From Limnohabitans sp. Rim11 (lineage in GTDB: Bacteria; Pseudomonadota; Gammaproteobacteria; Burkholderiales; Burkholderiaceae_C): a DNA stretch of 64,000 bases. The position numbers were made by a program, and so were the translations under genes. Numbering within the stretch: the first letter of the stretch is position 1; every line of letters begins with the position of its first letter. The notes below the pieces were generated by a model. That model ran no database searches and had not been told where the DNA came from. It worked only from the letters and a program-made list of their open reading frames with translations. Of the stretch, positions 10,011 through 19,640 are shown piece by piece. The stretch covers positions 352,852 through 416,851 of the forward strand of contig NZ_CXOM01000003.1 in assembly GCF_001269365.1 (NCBI RefSeq), in the 5' to 3' direction.

Positions 10011-10045
10011 AAAAAAGCCTGCTTATGTTGCCATAGGCAGGCTTT
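10011..10045 (-). terminator. Rho-independent terminator after hppA
   Basis: Read on the minus strand, AAAGCCTGC (10045-10037) pairs with GCAGGCTTT (10022-10014), and the inner TATG/CATA extends the stem around a TTGC tetraloop. Six T residues follow (10016-10011). It lies 35 bp past the hppA stop. A second small hairpin, GGGTGTG/CACACCC at 10055-10073, sits between the stop codon and this one. Confidence 0.85.
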
Positions 10046-10079
10046 GTTTGGCTTGGGTGTGCTTAACACACCCTCATGG

Positions 10080-12146
10080 TTAGCCGTGGAATTGCATGAC
10101 CAAAGGCACAATCAGCAAAGCCACAATGTTGATGATCTTGATCAACGGGTTGATGGCGGGGCCAGCGGTGTCTTTGTAGGGGTCGCCTACGGTGTCGCCA
10201 GTCACGGCAGCTTTGTGCGCTTCTGAGCCTTTGCCGCCGTGATGGCCGTCTTCGATGTACTTCTTGGCATTGTCCCAAGCGCCGCCGCCAGTACACATGG
10301 AGATGGCCACAAACAGGCCCGTCACAATGGTTCCCATCAGCAAGCCGCCGAGGGCTTTGGGGCCAAGCAGCAAACCCACCACAATGGGCACCACCACGGG
10401 CAACAAGCTGGGAATCACCATCTCTTTGATGGCAGCGGTGGTCAGCATGTCTACTGCGCGTCCGTATTCGGGCTTGGCAGTACCTTCCATGATGCCCTTG
10501 ATTTCGCTAAATTGGCGACGCACTTCAACCACCACAGCGCCCGCTGCGCGGCCTACGGCTTCCATGGCCATGGCACCGAACAGGTAGGGGATGAGGCCGC
10601 CAATGAACAAGCCCACAATGACCAGGGGGTCGGACAAGTCAAAGGTGATGGCCTTGCCGTAGGTTTCCAGTTTGTGGGTGTAGTCTGCAAACAAAACCAA
10701 TGAAGCCAAACCCGCAGAACCGATGGCGTAGCCTTTGGTCACTGCTTTGGTGGTGTTGCCCACAGCATCTAGCGGGTCGGTAATGTCACGCACGCTGCTG
10801 GGCAGTTCGGCCATTTCGGCAATACCGCCAGCGTTGTCTGTGATGGGGCCATAAGCGTCCAAGGCCACCACAATGCCCGCCATGGAGAGCATGGACATGG
10901 CGGCAACCGCAATGCCGTACAAGCCAGCCAAACTGTACGAAGCAATGATGGCCATACACACAAAAATCACAGGCCAAGCTGTGGAGCGCATTGAAACGCC
11001 CAAGCCAGCAATGATGTTGGTGCCGTGACCGGTTGTGGAGGCCTGCGCAATGTGCTGCACGGGGCTGTATTGGGTGCCTGTGTAGAACTCAGTAATCCAG
11101 ACCAAGGCGGCCGTGAGTACCAAGCCCACTGCGCAAGCACCGAATAGTTTCAATTGGCTGCCGGTGGCTGTGATGGCGTTGTCCGGCATGATCCACATCG
11201 TGACGAAGTAGAAAGCAATGAGGGATAAAACGCCCGCAATGGCCAGGCCTTTGTACAAGGCTGGCATCACATTGGTCATGCCGGGCGAGGCCTTCACAAA
11301 GAAGCAACCAATGATGGAAGCCACAATGGACACGGCGCCCAATGCCAAGGGGTACATCACCGCACTGCCAGGGGCACTGGCCACTAGCAGCGAGCCCAAC
11401 ACCATGGTGGCAATCAGGGTGACGGCATAGGTTTCAAACAAGTCGGCTGCCATACCGGCACAGTCACCGACGTTATCGCCCACGTTGTCTGCAATGACCG
11501 CAGGGTTGCGGGGGTCGTCTTCTGGAATGCCCGCTTCAACCTTACCAACCAAGTCGGCGCCCACGTCTGCACCTTTGGTGAAGATGCCGCCGCCCAAACG
11601 GGCGAAGATGGAGATCAGGGAAGAACCAAAGGCAAATCCAATGAGAGGGTTCAGGATGACAGACAGTTTCACGTTGGGTGTGAGGTTGCCATTGCCCGCC
11701 AAAAACCAGTAGAAGCCTGTGACGCCCAAAAGGCCCAAGCCCACCACCAGCATGCCGGTAATCGCACCGCCGCGAAAGGCGACATCGAGGGCAGGGCCAA
11801 TGCCTTTGGTGGCGGCTTGTGCCGTGCGGACGTTGGCTCGAACAGAGACGTTCATGCCGATGAAACCGCAAGCACCCGAAAGCACCGCACCAATGACGAA
11901 GCCAATGGCCGTGGTCATGTCGAGGAAAACGCCCATCAAAATGGCCAAAACCACGCCCACGACTGCAATTGTTTTGTATTGTCTTGAAAGGTAAGCCGCT
12001 GCTCCGGCTTGAATCGCGGCTGCAATTTCTTGCATTCGCTCATTGCCAGGGTCTTGGGCCAAGATCCAGCCACGTGCCCAAACCCCGTAAATTACGGCGA
12101 TCAGCCCGCAAACTAGCGCCAAAATCAACGCTGAATTGCCTGTCAT
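10080..12146 (-). CDS. hppA: Pyrophosphate-energised proton pump (membrane H+-PPase), K+-independent type
   Basis: 688 aa integral membrane protein with about 16 TM segments. Hydrolyses PPi and pumps H+ across the inner membrane. The catalytic signature [11 protein letters not shown] and the downstream [21 protein letters not shown] are intact. In [10 protein letters not shown] the residue at the diagnostic position is Lys (K467); this K marks potassium-independent H+-PPases, whereas K+-dependent enzymes have Ala there (family knowledge). Start: ATG at 12146 with SD AAGGAG 8 nt upstream. The 5' leader is unusually structured, see 12178-12234. It is divergent from ppa, placing the two PPi-hydrolysing enzymes back to back. 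Confidence 0.97.
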   Translation of the reverse strand: MTGNSALILALVCGLIAVIYGVWARGWILAQDPGNERMQEIAAAIQAGAAAYLSRQYKTIAVVGVVLAILMGVFLDMTTAIGFVIGAVLSGACGFIGMNVSVRANVRTAQAATKGIGPALDVAFRGGAITGMLVVGLGLLGVTGFYWFLAGNGNLTPNVKLSVILNPLIGFAFGSSLISIFARLGGGIFTKGADVGADLVGKVEAGIPEDDPRNPAVIADNVGDNVGDCAGMAADLFETYAVTLIATMVLGSLLVASAPGSAVMYPLALGAVSIVASIIGCFFVKASPGMTNVMPALYKGLAIAGVLSLIAFYFVTMWIMPDNAITATGSQLKLFGACAVGLVLTAALVWITEFYTGTQYSPVQHIAQASTTGHGTNIIAGLGVSMRSTAWPVIFVCMAIIASYSLAGLYGIAVAAMSMLSMAGIVVALDAYGPITDNAGGIAEMAELPSSVRDITDPLDAVGNTTKAVTKGYAIGSAGLASLVLFADYTHKLETYGKAITFDLSDPLVIVGLFIGGLIPYLFGAMAMEAVGRAAGAVVVEVRRQFSEIKGIMEGTAKPEYGRAVDMLTTAAIKEMVIPSLLPVVVPIVVGLLLGPKALGGLLMGTIVTGLFVAISMCTGGGAWDNAKKYIEDGHHGGKGSEAHKAAVTGDTVGDPYKDTAGPAINPLIKIINIVALLIVPLVMQFHG

Positions 12147-12154
12147 AAATCATT

Positions 12155-12181
12155 CTCCTTAGTTGTTACCGCTGAAAGGAG
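12155..12181 (-). promoter_or_regulatory. hppA Shine-Dalgarno and complementary anti-SD
   Basis: On the minus strand the SD AAGGAG (12160-12155) can pair perfectly with CTCCTT (12181-12176) across a 15-nt loop, hiding the ribosome binding site of hppA. The CTCCTT copy is part of ACCTCCTTTC, the same sequence as the 3' tail of 16S rRNA. It overlaps the CACCTCC arm of the interleaved repeats, so the arm and the SD compete for the same bases. The complementarity is directly visible; the regulatory reading is inference. Confidence 0.5.
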
Positions 12182-12234
12182 GTGCAACGCTCGAGGAACA
12201 CCTCCCGGCGTTGCTTCCTCGCTCCCAGAAGGAG
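12178..12234 (-). promoter_or_regulatory. Structured hppA leader: three interleaved 7-bp inverted repeats (riboswitch-like)
   Basis: On the minus strand the order is hairpin CTCC/GGAG (12234-12222), then CGAGGAA, GCAACGC, GGAGGTG, TTCCTCG, GCGTTGC, CACCTCC. Each of the first three segments is the exact reverse complement of the segment three places later: 12221-12215 with 12198-12192, 12214-12208 with 12190-12184, 12205-12199 with 12184-12178. All three helices cross one another, so they must form pseudoknots or alternate. I cannot assign it to a known RNA family by eye. It sits in the predicted ~100-nt 5' UTR between a likely promoter and the hppA SD. Confidence 0.5.
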
Positions 12235-12253
12235 TCGATTGGCCAACAAGCTC

Positions 12254-12282
12254 ATTAAAAGGGCATTGTTCTGAAATCGCAA
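12254..12282 (-). promoter_or_regulatory. Predicted sigma-70 promoter of hppA
   Basis: Minus-strand -35 TTGCGA (12282-12277), a 17-bp spacer, and -10 TTTAAT (12259-12254). The transcript would start near 12247, giving a ~100-nt leader that contains the whole interleaved-repeat element. Confidence 0.45.
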
Positions 12283-12355
12283 GCCCTGTGAAAGTAAAAT
12301 CGGGGTTAATCCTAAGGTTCTTAGATTTACTTCAACTCTTTAAATTTTCAGAAAA

Positions 12356-12892
12356 ATGTCCCTAGACAACGTCACCCCAGGCAGCAAAGTCCCCGAACAA
12401 TTCAACGTCATCATCGAAATTCCGATGAATGCCGATCCCGTGAAATACGAAGTGGACAAGGAAACAGGCGCTATTTTTGTCGACCGTTTCATGAGCACGG
12501 CCATGCATTACCCCACCAATTACGGGTACGTGCCCAAAACCATTAGTGGTGACGGCGACCCTGTCGATGTGTTGGTCATCACCCCTGTGCCACTCATTCC
12601 CGGCGTGGTGGTGCCTTGCCGCGCCATTGGTATTTTGAAAATGGAAGATGAAGCCGGCGAAGACGGCAAAGTGTTGGCCGTGCCCACCGACAAAATCTTG
12701 TCCATCTACACACAATGGCAAAAGCCTGAAGATTTGAACCCTTTGCGTTTGAAAACCATCGCCCATTTTTTTGAGCACTACAAGGACTTAGAAGTTGGTA
12801 AATGGGTCAAGATTTTGGGTTGGGAAGGCCCAGAGTCAGCCAAGAAAGAAATCTTGGACGGCATTGCCAATTACCAAAAGGCCAACGCCTAA
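12356..12892 (+). CDS. ppa: Inorganic pyrophosphatase (family I, soluble)
   Basis: 178 aa cytosolic Mg-dependent enzyme that hydrolyses PPi to two phosphates, pulling biosynthetic reactions forward. The family I core is visible: [44 protein letters not shown] with the DxDPxD signature (DGDPVDVL), and [24 protein letters not shown]. Length matches the E. coli enzyme (176 aa). It is divergent from hppA; having both energy-wasting and energy-conserving PPases side by side suggests coordinated control of PPi. Confidence 0.97.
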   Translation: MSLDNVTPGSKVPEQFNVIIEIPMNADPVKYEVDKETGAIFVDRFMSTAMHYPTNYGYVPKTISGDGDPVDVLVITPVPLIPGVVVPCRAIGILKMEDEAGEDGKVLAVPTDKILSIYTQWQKPEDLNPLRLKTIAHFFEHYKDLEVGKWVKILGWEGPESAKKEILDGIANYQKANA

Positions 12893-12908
12893 TTTCGCTT
12901 CAAACAGC

Positions 12909-12935
12909 CGATCACTTCTCTTTGAGGGGTGATCG
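12909..12935. terminator. Possible hairpin between convergent ppa and the FemAB-like gene
   Basis: CGATCACTTCTC pairs with GAGGGGTGATCG around TTT, a 12-bp stem with two G-T pairs. It overlaps the 3' end of the minus-strand gene. No T-run follows on either strand, so its terminator role is uncertain. Confidence 0.3.
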
Positions 12936-14120
12936 CGCTTCGAGATTTTCCAAATAGGCCTCAATGCCGTGGCCTTCACGCTCAAGATATTTTTCAACAG
13001 CGTCTGCAAAGCTAGGGTGCGCCAGCCAGTGCGCACTGCTGGCCTTGATGGGCATGAGTGCTCTGGCCATTTTGTGCTCGCCTTGTGCACCCCCTTCAAA
13101 CCGCTCAATGCCATTTTGAATGCACCATTCAATGGGTTGGTAGTAGCACGCTTCAAAATGCAAACAGTCAACGCGTTCTAAGGCTCCCCAATAGCGGCCG
13201 TAAGCCACTTTGTTGTCGACACCAATCAAACTACAGGCCATGCGTTGGCCGTCTTTTTCTGCAATGAACAAGACCCAGTTGTGCGGCATGTTGTGTTGCA
13301 TGCGCTGAAAAAAGTCGCGATTTAAATAGGGCGCATTGCCATGTTCAAAATAGGTTTGGGCATAGCATTTGTAAAAGAAATCCCAGTCGGCAGATTGAAT
13401 GTTTTCACCTGCCAGGGCATGAAAGCGAACGCCTGCGTCATTCACTTTTCGGCGCTCTTGTTTGATTTTTTTCCGTTTTTCTTGATTCAAGGTTTGAAGG
13501 AATTGGTCAAAGTCTTGAAAGCTTTTGTTGTGCCAATGAAACTGAACGGTATGGCGGCTGAGCCAGCCTGCAGATTCTGTGGCTTGCTTGTCTGAGGCAG
13601 ACAAAAACAACACATGCAATGACGACCAAGCTTCCTGTTTGGCCACTGCGACTGCAGCTTCCAAAAGGGCAGCCCGACTGACGTCGCTATCGGCCAAAAG
13701 TCTGGTACCGGGCACGGGCGTAAAAGGCACTGCTGTCACCGCCTTGGGGTAGTAGTTCAGGCCATGTCGCTGATAGGCATCGGCCCAAGCCCAGTCAAAG
13801 ACGTACTCTCCATAGGAGTGGGGCTTGATGTACAAAACCATGGCGCCTGCCAATTGACCAGCCTTACGTGGCTGTTGGGCAGGCTCAACAGTTTGTTCCG
13901 TGTCCGGGATGTCGCCATGACGCAGCGTCAAGACCTGCAGTTGCCAACCTGTATCGGGCGTGGCTGAGCCGCTTTCTTCCATGGCCAACAGATAAGCGTG
14001 GCGCATAAATGGGGTAGGCTCGGTTTGTTGCGCCAAAAGGTCGTCCCAATCCTGCGCCAAAATGTCTCGCATCGAACCGAGCAGCTCAATGACATAATTG
14101 TTGGAATTGAATTCCTTCAC
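12912..14120 (-). CDS. FemAB-like GNAT-fold N-acyltransferase (DUF482/PF04339 family)
   Basis: 402 aa. The sequence has the family pattern: an N-terminal segment with PFMRHAYLLAMEESGSA, then AWADAYQRHGLNYYPKAVTAVPFTPVPGTRLL, LNQEKRKKIKQERRKV, and the C-terminal FEGGAQGEHKMARALMP. These proteins have two GNAT-like halves and are often called peptidoglycan-biosynthesis or acyltransferase proteins, but no reaction is established to my knowledge. The ATG at 14120 is 4 bp from the divergent nadE start; an ATG at 14072 (MRDILAQDW) is an alternative. The gene converges with ppa. Confidence 0.8.
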   Translation of the reverse strand: MKEFNSNNYVIELLGSMRDILAQDWDDLLAQQTEPTPFMRHAYLLAMEESGSATPDTGWQLQVLTLRHGDIPDTEQTVEPAQQPRKAGQLAGAMVLYIKPHSYGEYVFDWAWADAYQRHGLNYYPKAVTAVPFTPVPGTRLLADSDVSRAALLEAAVAVAKQEAWSSLHVLFLSASDKQATESAGWLSRHTVQFHWHNKSFQDFDQFLQTLNQEKRKKIKQERRKVNDAGVRFHALAGENIQSADWDFFYKCYAQTYFEHGNAPYLNRDFFQRMQHNMPHNWVLFIAEKDGQRMACSLIGVDNKVAYGRYWGALERVDCLHFEACYYQPIEWCIQNGIERFEGGAQGEHKMARALMPIKASSAHWLAHPSFADAVEKYLEREGHGIEAYLENLEARSPLKEK

Positions 14121-14124
14121 CCGT

Positions 14125-16160
<2,036 letters not shown>

Positions 16161-16190
16161 GTTGCATTTAAAGTTGCATACGTCACCAGA

Positions 16191-16220
16191 AAAAACGCCG
16201 CAATTTGCGGCGTTTTTGTT
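16191..16220. terminator. Bidirectional terminator between glnB and the LOG-family gene
   Basis: AAAAACGCCGC (16191-16201) and GCGGCGTTTTT (16207-16217) form an 11-bp stem with a 5-nt loop. It gives a T-run on both strands, so it can end glnB (+) and the convergent minus-strand gene. Confidence 0.85.
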
Positions 16221-16807
16221 TAGATGGCTTGGCTTTGAAACTTGATGGGCAATCCTGCCGCTTGGACCAGGCTGGGCAGCAGAACTGACAAGTCGTCATG
16301 GGACTGAATCAGGTCCATTTGCCATTCACCCATGAACTCGTGTTGAACCACACTCTTTAGAAAACTCAGCATGGGTTCATAGTAGTGGTTGACATTGAGC
16401 AAACCGATGGGCTTGTTGTGATAGCCCAGCTGGCGCCAAGTCCAAACTTCATAGAACTCTTCAAAGGTGCCAATACCGCCGGGCAAAGCCACAAAAGCAT
16501 CGGCCTTTTCGGCCATCATTTGTTTGCGTTCGTGCATGGTTTCAACCACATGCAATTCGGTGCAGCCGGTATGCGCCCATTCTTTTTCGACCAGGGCTCG
16601 TGGAATGACGCCAATCACACGGCCTCCTGCAGCCATGGTGGCGTCGGCCACAATGCCCATCAAACCATTTCGGCCGCCGCCATAAACCAGTTGTCCGCCA
16701 TGTTGGCCAATCCATGTGCCCAGTTGAATGGCTGCTTGGGTAAATGCGGGGTCAGTGCCGGGTTTGGAGCCGCAATAGACGCAGACCGAAAAGCTGGGTT
16801 CAGTCAT
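16220..16807 (-). CDS. LOG-family protein (TIGR00730), probable nucleoside 5'-monophosphate phosphoribohydrolase
   Basis: 195 aa Rossmann-fold protein starting MTEPSFSVCVYCGSKPG at 16807; the longer frame to 17089 runs through dgkA in another frame and is ignored. The family signature PGGxGTxxE appears as LPGGIGTFEEFYEVWTW, and YGGGRNGLMGIVAD forms the nucleotide-binding part. Plant and bacterial homologues release cytokinin bases from their riboside monophosphates; others act as general nucleotide hydrolases. The ATG overlaps the end of dgkA by 8 bp. Confidence 0.85.
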   Translation of the reverse strand: MTEPSFSVCVYCGSKPGTDPAFTQAAIQLGTWIGQHGGQLVYGGGRNGLMGIVADATMAAGGRVIGVIPRALVEKEWAHTGCTELHVVETMHERKQMMAEKADAFVALPGGIGTFEEFYEVWTWRQLGYHNKPIGLLNVNHYYEPMLSFLKSVVQHEFMGEWQMDLIQSHDDLSVLLPSLVQAAGLPIKFQSQAI

Positions 16808-17198
16808 GGAAAAGTTTCCAAAGGGCTGCCATCCAAATGCCCATGCACAGCAACAAACTGAGAAGCACGGCCGCACTGCCCATGTCTTTGGCGCGCTTGG
16901 AGAGGGCGTGCCATTCGGTGCCAATTCGGTCAATGGCGGTTTCAATGCCTGTGTTGAGCAACTCAACCACCATGACCAAAATGACGGAGCCAACCAAGAG
17001 GGCAACCTCGACCCACGTTTGACCCAACCAAAAAGCAGCGGGTACCAAGATGATTGACAGAATGGCTTCTTGCCGAAAGGCTGTCTCACCCCAGCCAGCC
17101 TTTAACCCGGCCAGCGAATAACCGCCTGCATGCAAGATGCGAGAGAGACCTTTTCTGGCCTTTTGGGGGTTAACGATTTCTGAGTTCATGGCAGGCAC
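16800..17198 (-). CDS. dgkA: Diacylglycerol kinase (prokaryotic type)
   Basis: 132 aa, three TM helices, matching the small trimeric bacterial DgkA. Phosphorylates diacylglycerol released by osmoregulated glucan synthesis, returning it to phospholipid synthesis. Conserved elements: an amphipathic N-terminus, AFRQEA, then VVELLNTGIETAIDRIGTE (catalytic Glu and Asn) and HALSKRAKDMGSAAV. Two ATGs, 17198 and 17189, fit; the second gives MNSEIVNPQKAR. Overlaps the LOG gene by 8 bp. Confidence 0.9.
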   Translation of the reverse strand: MPAMNSEIVNPQKARKGLSRILHAGGYSLAGLKAGWGETAFRQEAILSIILVPAAFWLGQTWVEVALLVGSVILVMVVELLNTGIETAIDRIGTEWHALSKRAKDMGSAAVLLSLLLCMGIWMAALWKLFHD

Positions 17199-17209
17199 AA
17201 GTTGAAATT

Positions 17210-17779
17210 TCAGGGCTTTTTTTGAACATCAACCAACTGAGTTCCTGCCCAAACGTCATGCCAGTATTGTCTACGGGATTGAAAGCGGCTTAAAAGCGCC
17301 CAAACAAGAACCCAACCAAACACCAAAACTGCCACCTCGGCCGCGGGCAAGTTGAAGGGCCATGCGATCACCATGGGCGGCAAAAACCAGACCCAGCTGA
17401 GAGCATACCTTGCCAAGGCTCGCGCTTGACTCACAGGCAGGCCGTCTTTGTCCAAAATGCGGATGTGCCAAGTTTTCATGGCCAGGGTTTGGCCTTTTGA
17501 CCAAAGCCAGGTGAAGTAAATGGCAAACACCAAAAATAAAAAAGCTTGCAGGCCGTGCCGGTTGTTCATAGCGTGCTTGGTCTGGCTGAGGGTGCCAAAC
17601 AAATAGCCTGCAATGAACACAACGCCAAACAACAACATACCCTCGTACAGCCAGCAAGCCATGCGCTTGCGCAAGGAGGGAGTGCGCAAAATTGGATCTT
17701 GGCTATTGCCGTCTTGCGGACCTACTGAGGCATCGGCGTTTGATTGAGCCGACGCATCGGGTTGATTCTCGTCGCTCAA
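17210..17779 (-). CDS. RDD-family membrane protein
   Basis: 189 aa starting with TTG, preceded by GAGGGT. About 35 polar N-terminal residues (DENQPDASAQSNADASV...) are followed by an RDD domain: R-R-x-A-C-W-L-Y-E-G in TM1, where the second D of the name motif is replaced by E, and the IRILDKDGLP segment between TM2 and TM3. Function of the family is poorly known; some members are linked to ion transport. It is last in the sigma/DUF3619/DUF3106 operon, separated from DUF3106 by 1 bp. Confidence 0.8.
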   Translation of the reverse strand: MSDENQPDASAQSNADASVGPQDGNSQDPILRTPSLRKRMACWLYEGMLLFGVVFIAGYLFGTLSQTKHAMNNRHGLQAFLFLVFAIYFTWLWSKGQTLAMKTWHIRILDKDGLPVSQARALARYALSWVWFLPPMVIAWPFNLPAAEVAVLVFGWVLVWALLSRFQSRRQYWHDVWAGTQLVDVQKKP

Positions 17780-17780
17780 T

Positions 17781-18422
17781 TTAAGTACCCTCAGGAATGA
17801 TGACAGTGATTGGCAAAAGGGTTTTTTTGTCGATCACTGTACCCGTACTTAATTTGGCTTTGTCAGACGAAGGTGTCGATTTGCCTGGTAAACGCATGAC
17901 TTTGTGAGGGGGTGGGGCTTTGGAGGCGGTAGCGGCGCCCTGAATGCCAGTGGTTTTCTGGGCTGCCAATTTCTTTTTGTCTGCCGAACTCAGGGCTTGG
18001 TAGGCTTCCCATTGCGTTTTCTTTGCGTCGGCGTCCAAGCCCTTTGTTTCATTGAATGAGAGTCGGGCTAGGGCGCGTTGCTGGGGACTTAAAGAAGCCC
18101 ATTCGGCCATTCTTTCATGAAGGACAGCCTGCTCTTTGGCGGACAACTTGTCAAAGGTGGCTGAAATGGCCAGCCATTTTTTTTTCTGTGCCGAATTGAG
18201 CTGTGCCCAGTAGGGGGCTAAAGGCGACAATGCTTTTCTTTGTAAAACAGTGAGTGTTTGCCAGGAAGAGTTGGCTGGCAAAGCAGCAGATTGGTTGGCG
18301 GAAGCAACTGCTGCAGATTTTGAATCGCCTGGGGCATGAGGGCCAACTTGCGCCCAAGCGACCGTAGCCGCACCACTGAGTGCGGCGGTCAAGATGCATG
18401 TTCTAACGCTCAAAAAACTCAA
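17781..18422 (-). CDS. DUF3106 domain protein, exported
   Basis: 213 aa with a TTG start inside a TTGA overlap with the upstream gene. The N-terminus is a cleavable signal peptide ending near ATVAWA. The mature part has three to four repeats of a helical motif with W-x-x-L-x-x-x-Q-R-x-x-L (WQTLTVLQRKALSPLAPYW, WLAISATFDKLSAKEQAVL, WASLSPQQRALARLSF, WEAYQALSSADKKKL), resembling heavy-metal-sensor helices of the CpxP/DUF3106 type. A Lys/Pro/Ser-rich tail follows. Probably periplasmic; no biochemical role is known. Placed in the ECF sigma operon, so perhaps an envelope-stress partner (inference). Confidence 0.8.
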   Translation of the reverse strand: MSFLSVRTCILTAALSGAATVAWAQVGPHAPGDSKSAAVASANQSAALPANSSWQTLTVLQRKALSPLAPYWAQLNSAQKKKWLAISATFDKLSAKEQAVLHERMAEWASLSPQQRALARLSFNETKGLDADAKKTQWEAYQALSSADKKKLAAQKTTGIQGAATASKAPPPHKVMRLPGKSTPSSDKAKLSTGTVIDKKTLLPITVIIPEGT

Positions 18423-18865
18423 TCCGATTCCTTGACTTGGGCGGTGGGTGACTTGAGAAACACCAAGAAACCGGGGTCGGTGTAAGCGGCGGGCGGCAAG
18501 TCATCGATCAAGAGTTCTGTGTCGAGCGATGCCAATTCATCGGTACGCGTTTCGTTTTGAAACACATGAATGGTGGCCAGGCCAAATAACATAGCAATGA
18601 GTGGCAGGGCAGAGGCTAAGCGGCTCCACAGGTTGAGACCTTCGCCCAATGAGCCGAGTGAGGGGCCGCCCGCAGTAGCCAATTCTGGGGCTAAAACTCG
18701 GACGGGTTCACGTTTGCGCTGGGCCAAAGCCTGCATTCGTGCGACGCGCAATCTTTCTGAAATATCGTGGGGCAGGTCTGCGGCATGCTCGTTTAAACGG
18801 CGCGCGTAAGCCTGACCCAGCCGGTCAACATGGTTCATGTCGATGGTCGATGCTTGCTTTTTCAT
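18419..18865 (-). CDS. DUF3619 family single-pass membrane protein, possible anti-sigma factor
   Basis: 148 aa. The N-terminal ~85 residues are cytoplasmic-looking and helical (VDRLGQAYARRLNEHAADLPHDISERLRVARMQALAQRK). One TM segment lies near residues 85-103 (LASALPLIAMLFGLATIHVF), followed by a short acidic region ending in LLIDDLPPAAYTDPGFLVFLKSP. Topology and position directly after an ECF sigma gene (ATGA overlap) are what one expects of an anti-sigma factor, but no classical ASD/ZAS signature is visible. The name is by recognition of the family; the function is inference. Confidence 0.75.
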   Translation of the reverse strand: MKKQASTIDMNHVDRLGQAYARRLNEHAADLPHDISERLRVARMQALAQRKREPVRVLAPELATAGGPSLGSLGEGLNLWSRLASALPLIAMLFGLATIHVFQNETRTDELASLDTELLIDDLPPAAYTDPGFLVFLKSPTAQVKESD

Positions 18866-19437
18866 GTGTTAAATCCTTTGGCGCGAAGTGCTTTACCCAG
18901 CGCCTGAACAGCCCTCGAGCAGTGAGTTTTGACACTGCCTTCCGTGCAGCCCATGGCCACTGCCGTTTCGGAAAGGTTCATCTCCTCCCAATAACGCAGC
19001 AGGAAGGCTTCACGTTGACGTGGCGGCAATTCTTGTATTTCCGCCTCTATTTGGTGAAAAACTTGCTTTCTGTGGGTTTGGTCTTCGGCACTTTCGCCCA
19101 AACCGGGGTCGCTCAGCCCCCCCAAGTTCTCTAAAAAGTCGAAATCTTCGCCATCTGCATCGGCTCCAAAATCGCCCATGTTCGAGAAAAGGGCGTTCCG
19201 AGTTTTTTGGCGTCGGAACCAATCTAGGGTGGTGTTGGACAAAATCCGCTGAAAAAGCATGGGCAATTCGGCGGCCGGCTTGTCGCCGTAATGGGTGGCC
19301 AGCTTGATCATGCTATCTTGCAAGATGTCCAAGGCAGACTCCTCGTTGCGCACGTGATACAGCGTGCGTTTGAAGGCGCGCTTCTCCGTGTTTTTGAGGA
19401 AATCTGAAAGTTCTTGTTCGGTAGCCACAGCTTGCAC
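18862..19437 (-). CDS. ECF-type RNA polymerase sigma factor
   Basis: 191 aa from a GTG start. Region 2 (residues ~20-85) contains VRNEESALDILQDSMIKLATHY and LPMLFQRILSNTTLDWFRRQKT; region 4 contains LPPRQREAFLLRYWEEMNLSETAVAMGCTEGSVKTHCSRA, a standard sigma-4 HTH. Between them is an acidic linker rich in Asp/Glu. It heads a four-gene minus-strand operon (sigma, DUF3619, DUF3106, RDD) with 4-bp, 4-bp and 1-bp junctions. Target promoters are unknown. Confidence 0.9.
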   Translation of the reverse strand: MQAVATEQELSDFLKNTEKRAFKRTLYHVRNEESALDILQDSMIKLATHYGDKPAAELPMLFQRILSNTTLDWFRRQKTRNALFSNMGDFGADADGEDFDFLENLGGLSDPGLGESAEDQTHRKQVFHQIEAEIQELPPRQREAFLLRYWEEMNLSETAVAMGCTEGSVKTHCSRAVQALGKALRAKGFNT

Positions 19438-19451
19438 CTGTTTTGTGCGAG

Positions 19452-19480
19452 TTGGATTATGGCATTCTGGGGCCTATAAT
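19452..19480 (+). promoter_or_regulatory. Predicted sigma-70 promoter of the ilv operon
   Basis: -35 TTGGAT (19452-19457), exactly 17 bp spacer, consensus -10 TATAAT (19475-19480). Transcription would begin near 19487, leaving a ~150-nt leader before ilvI. The sigma-factor gene diverges from here with its GTG at 19437. Confidence 0.65.
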
Positions 19481-19535
19481 GCCGGGTTGCAATTGAAAAA
19501 ACGCAAACGGATCACCATCCGGCCAAGGCACTTAC

Positions 19536-19598
19536 ATGTGCAGGTTTATGTTGGTGGTCTTAAGTTCTGATGCGACTTCACAAGAGTCCCGCAAATGA
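19536..19598 (+). CDS. Candidate ilv leader peptide
   Basis: A 20-codon frame in the ilv leader: MCRFMLVVLSSDATSQESRK. It has a run of Leu-Val-Val-Leu codons (TTG GTG GTC TTA) and an AAGG 7 nt upstream of the ATG. Leader peptides rich in the regulated amino acids are typical of ilv attenuation. No convincing terminator hairpin with a T-run follows before ilvI, so this stays tentative. Confidence 0.3.
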   Translation: MCRFMLVVLSSDATSQESRK

Positions 19599-19640
19599 GC
19601 ACCCAAGGTTTTTCGTTAGAGAAATTCACAAAGGTTGAAT

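Noticed and set aside
12909..12935. Hairpin as a true Rho-independent terminator of ppa
   Set aside because: The stem is good but no T-run follows on either strand, so it is listed only as a possible hairpin.
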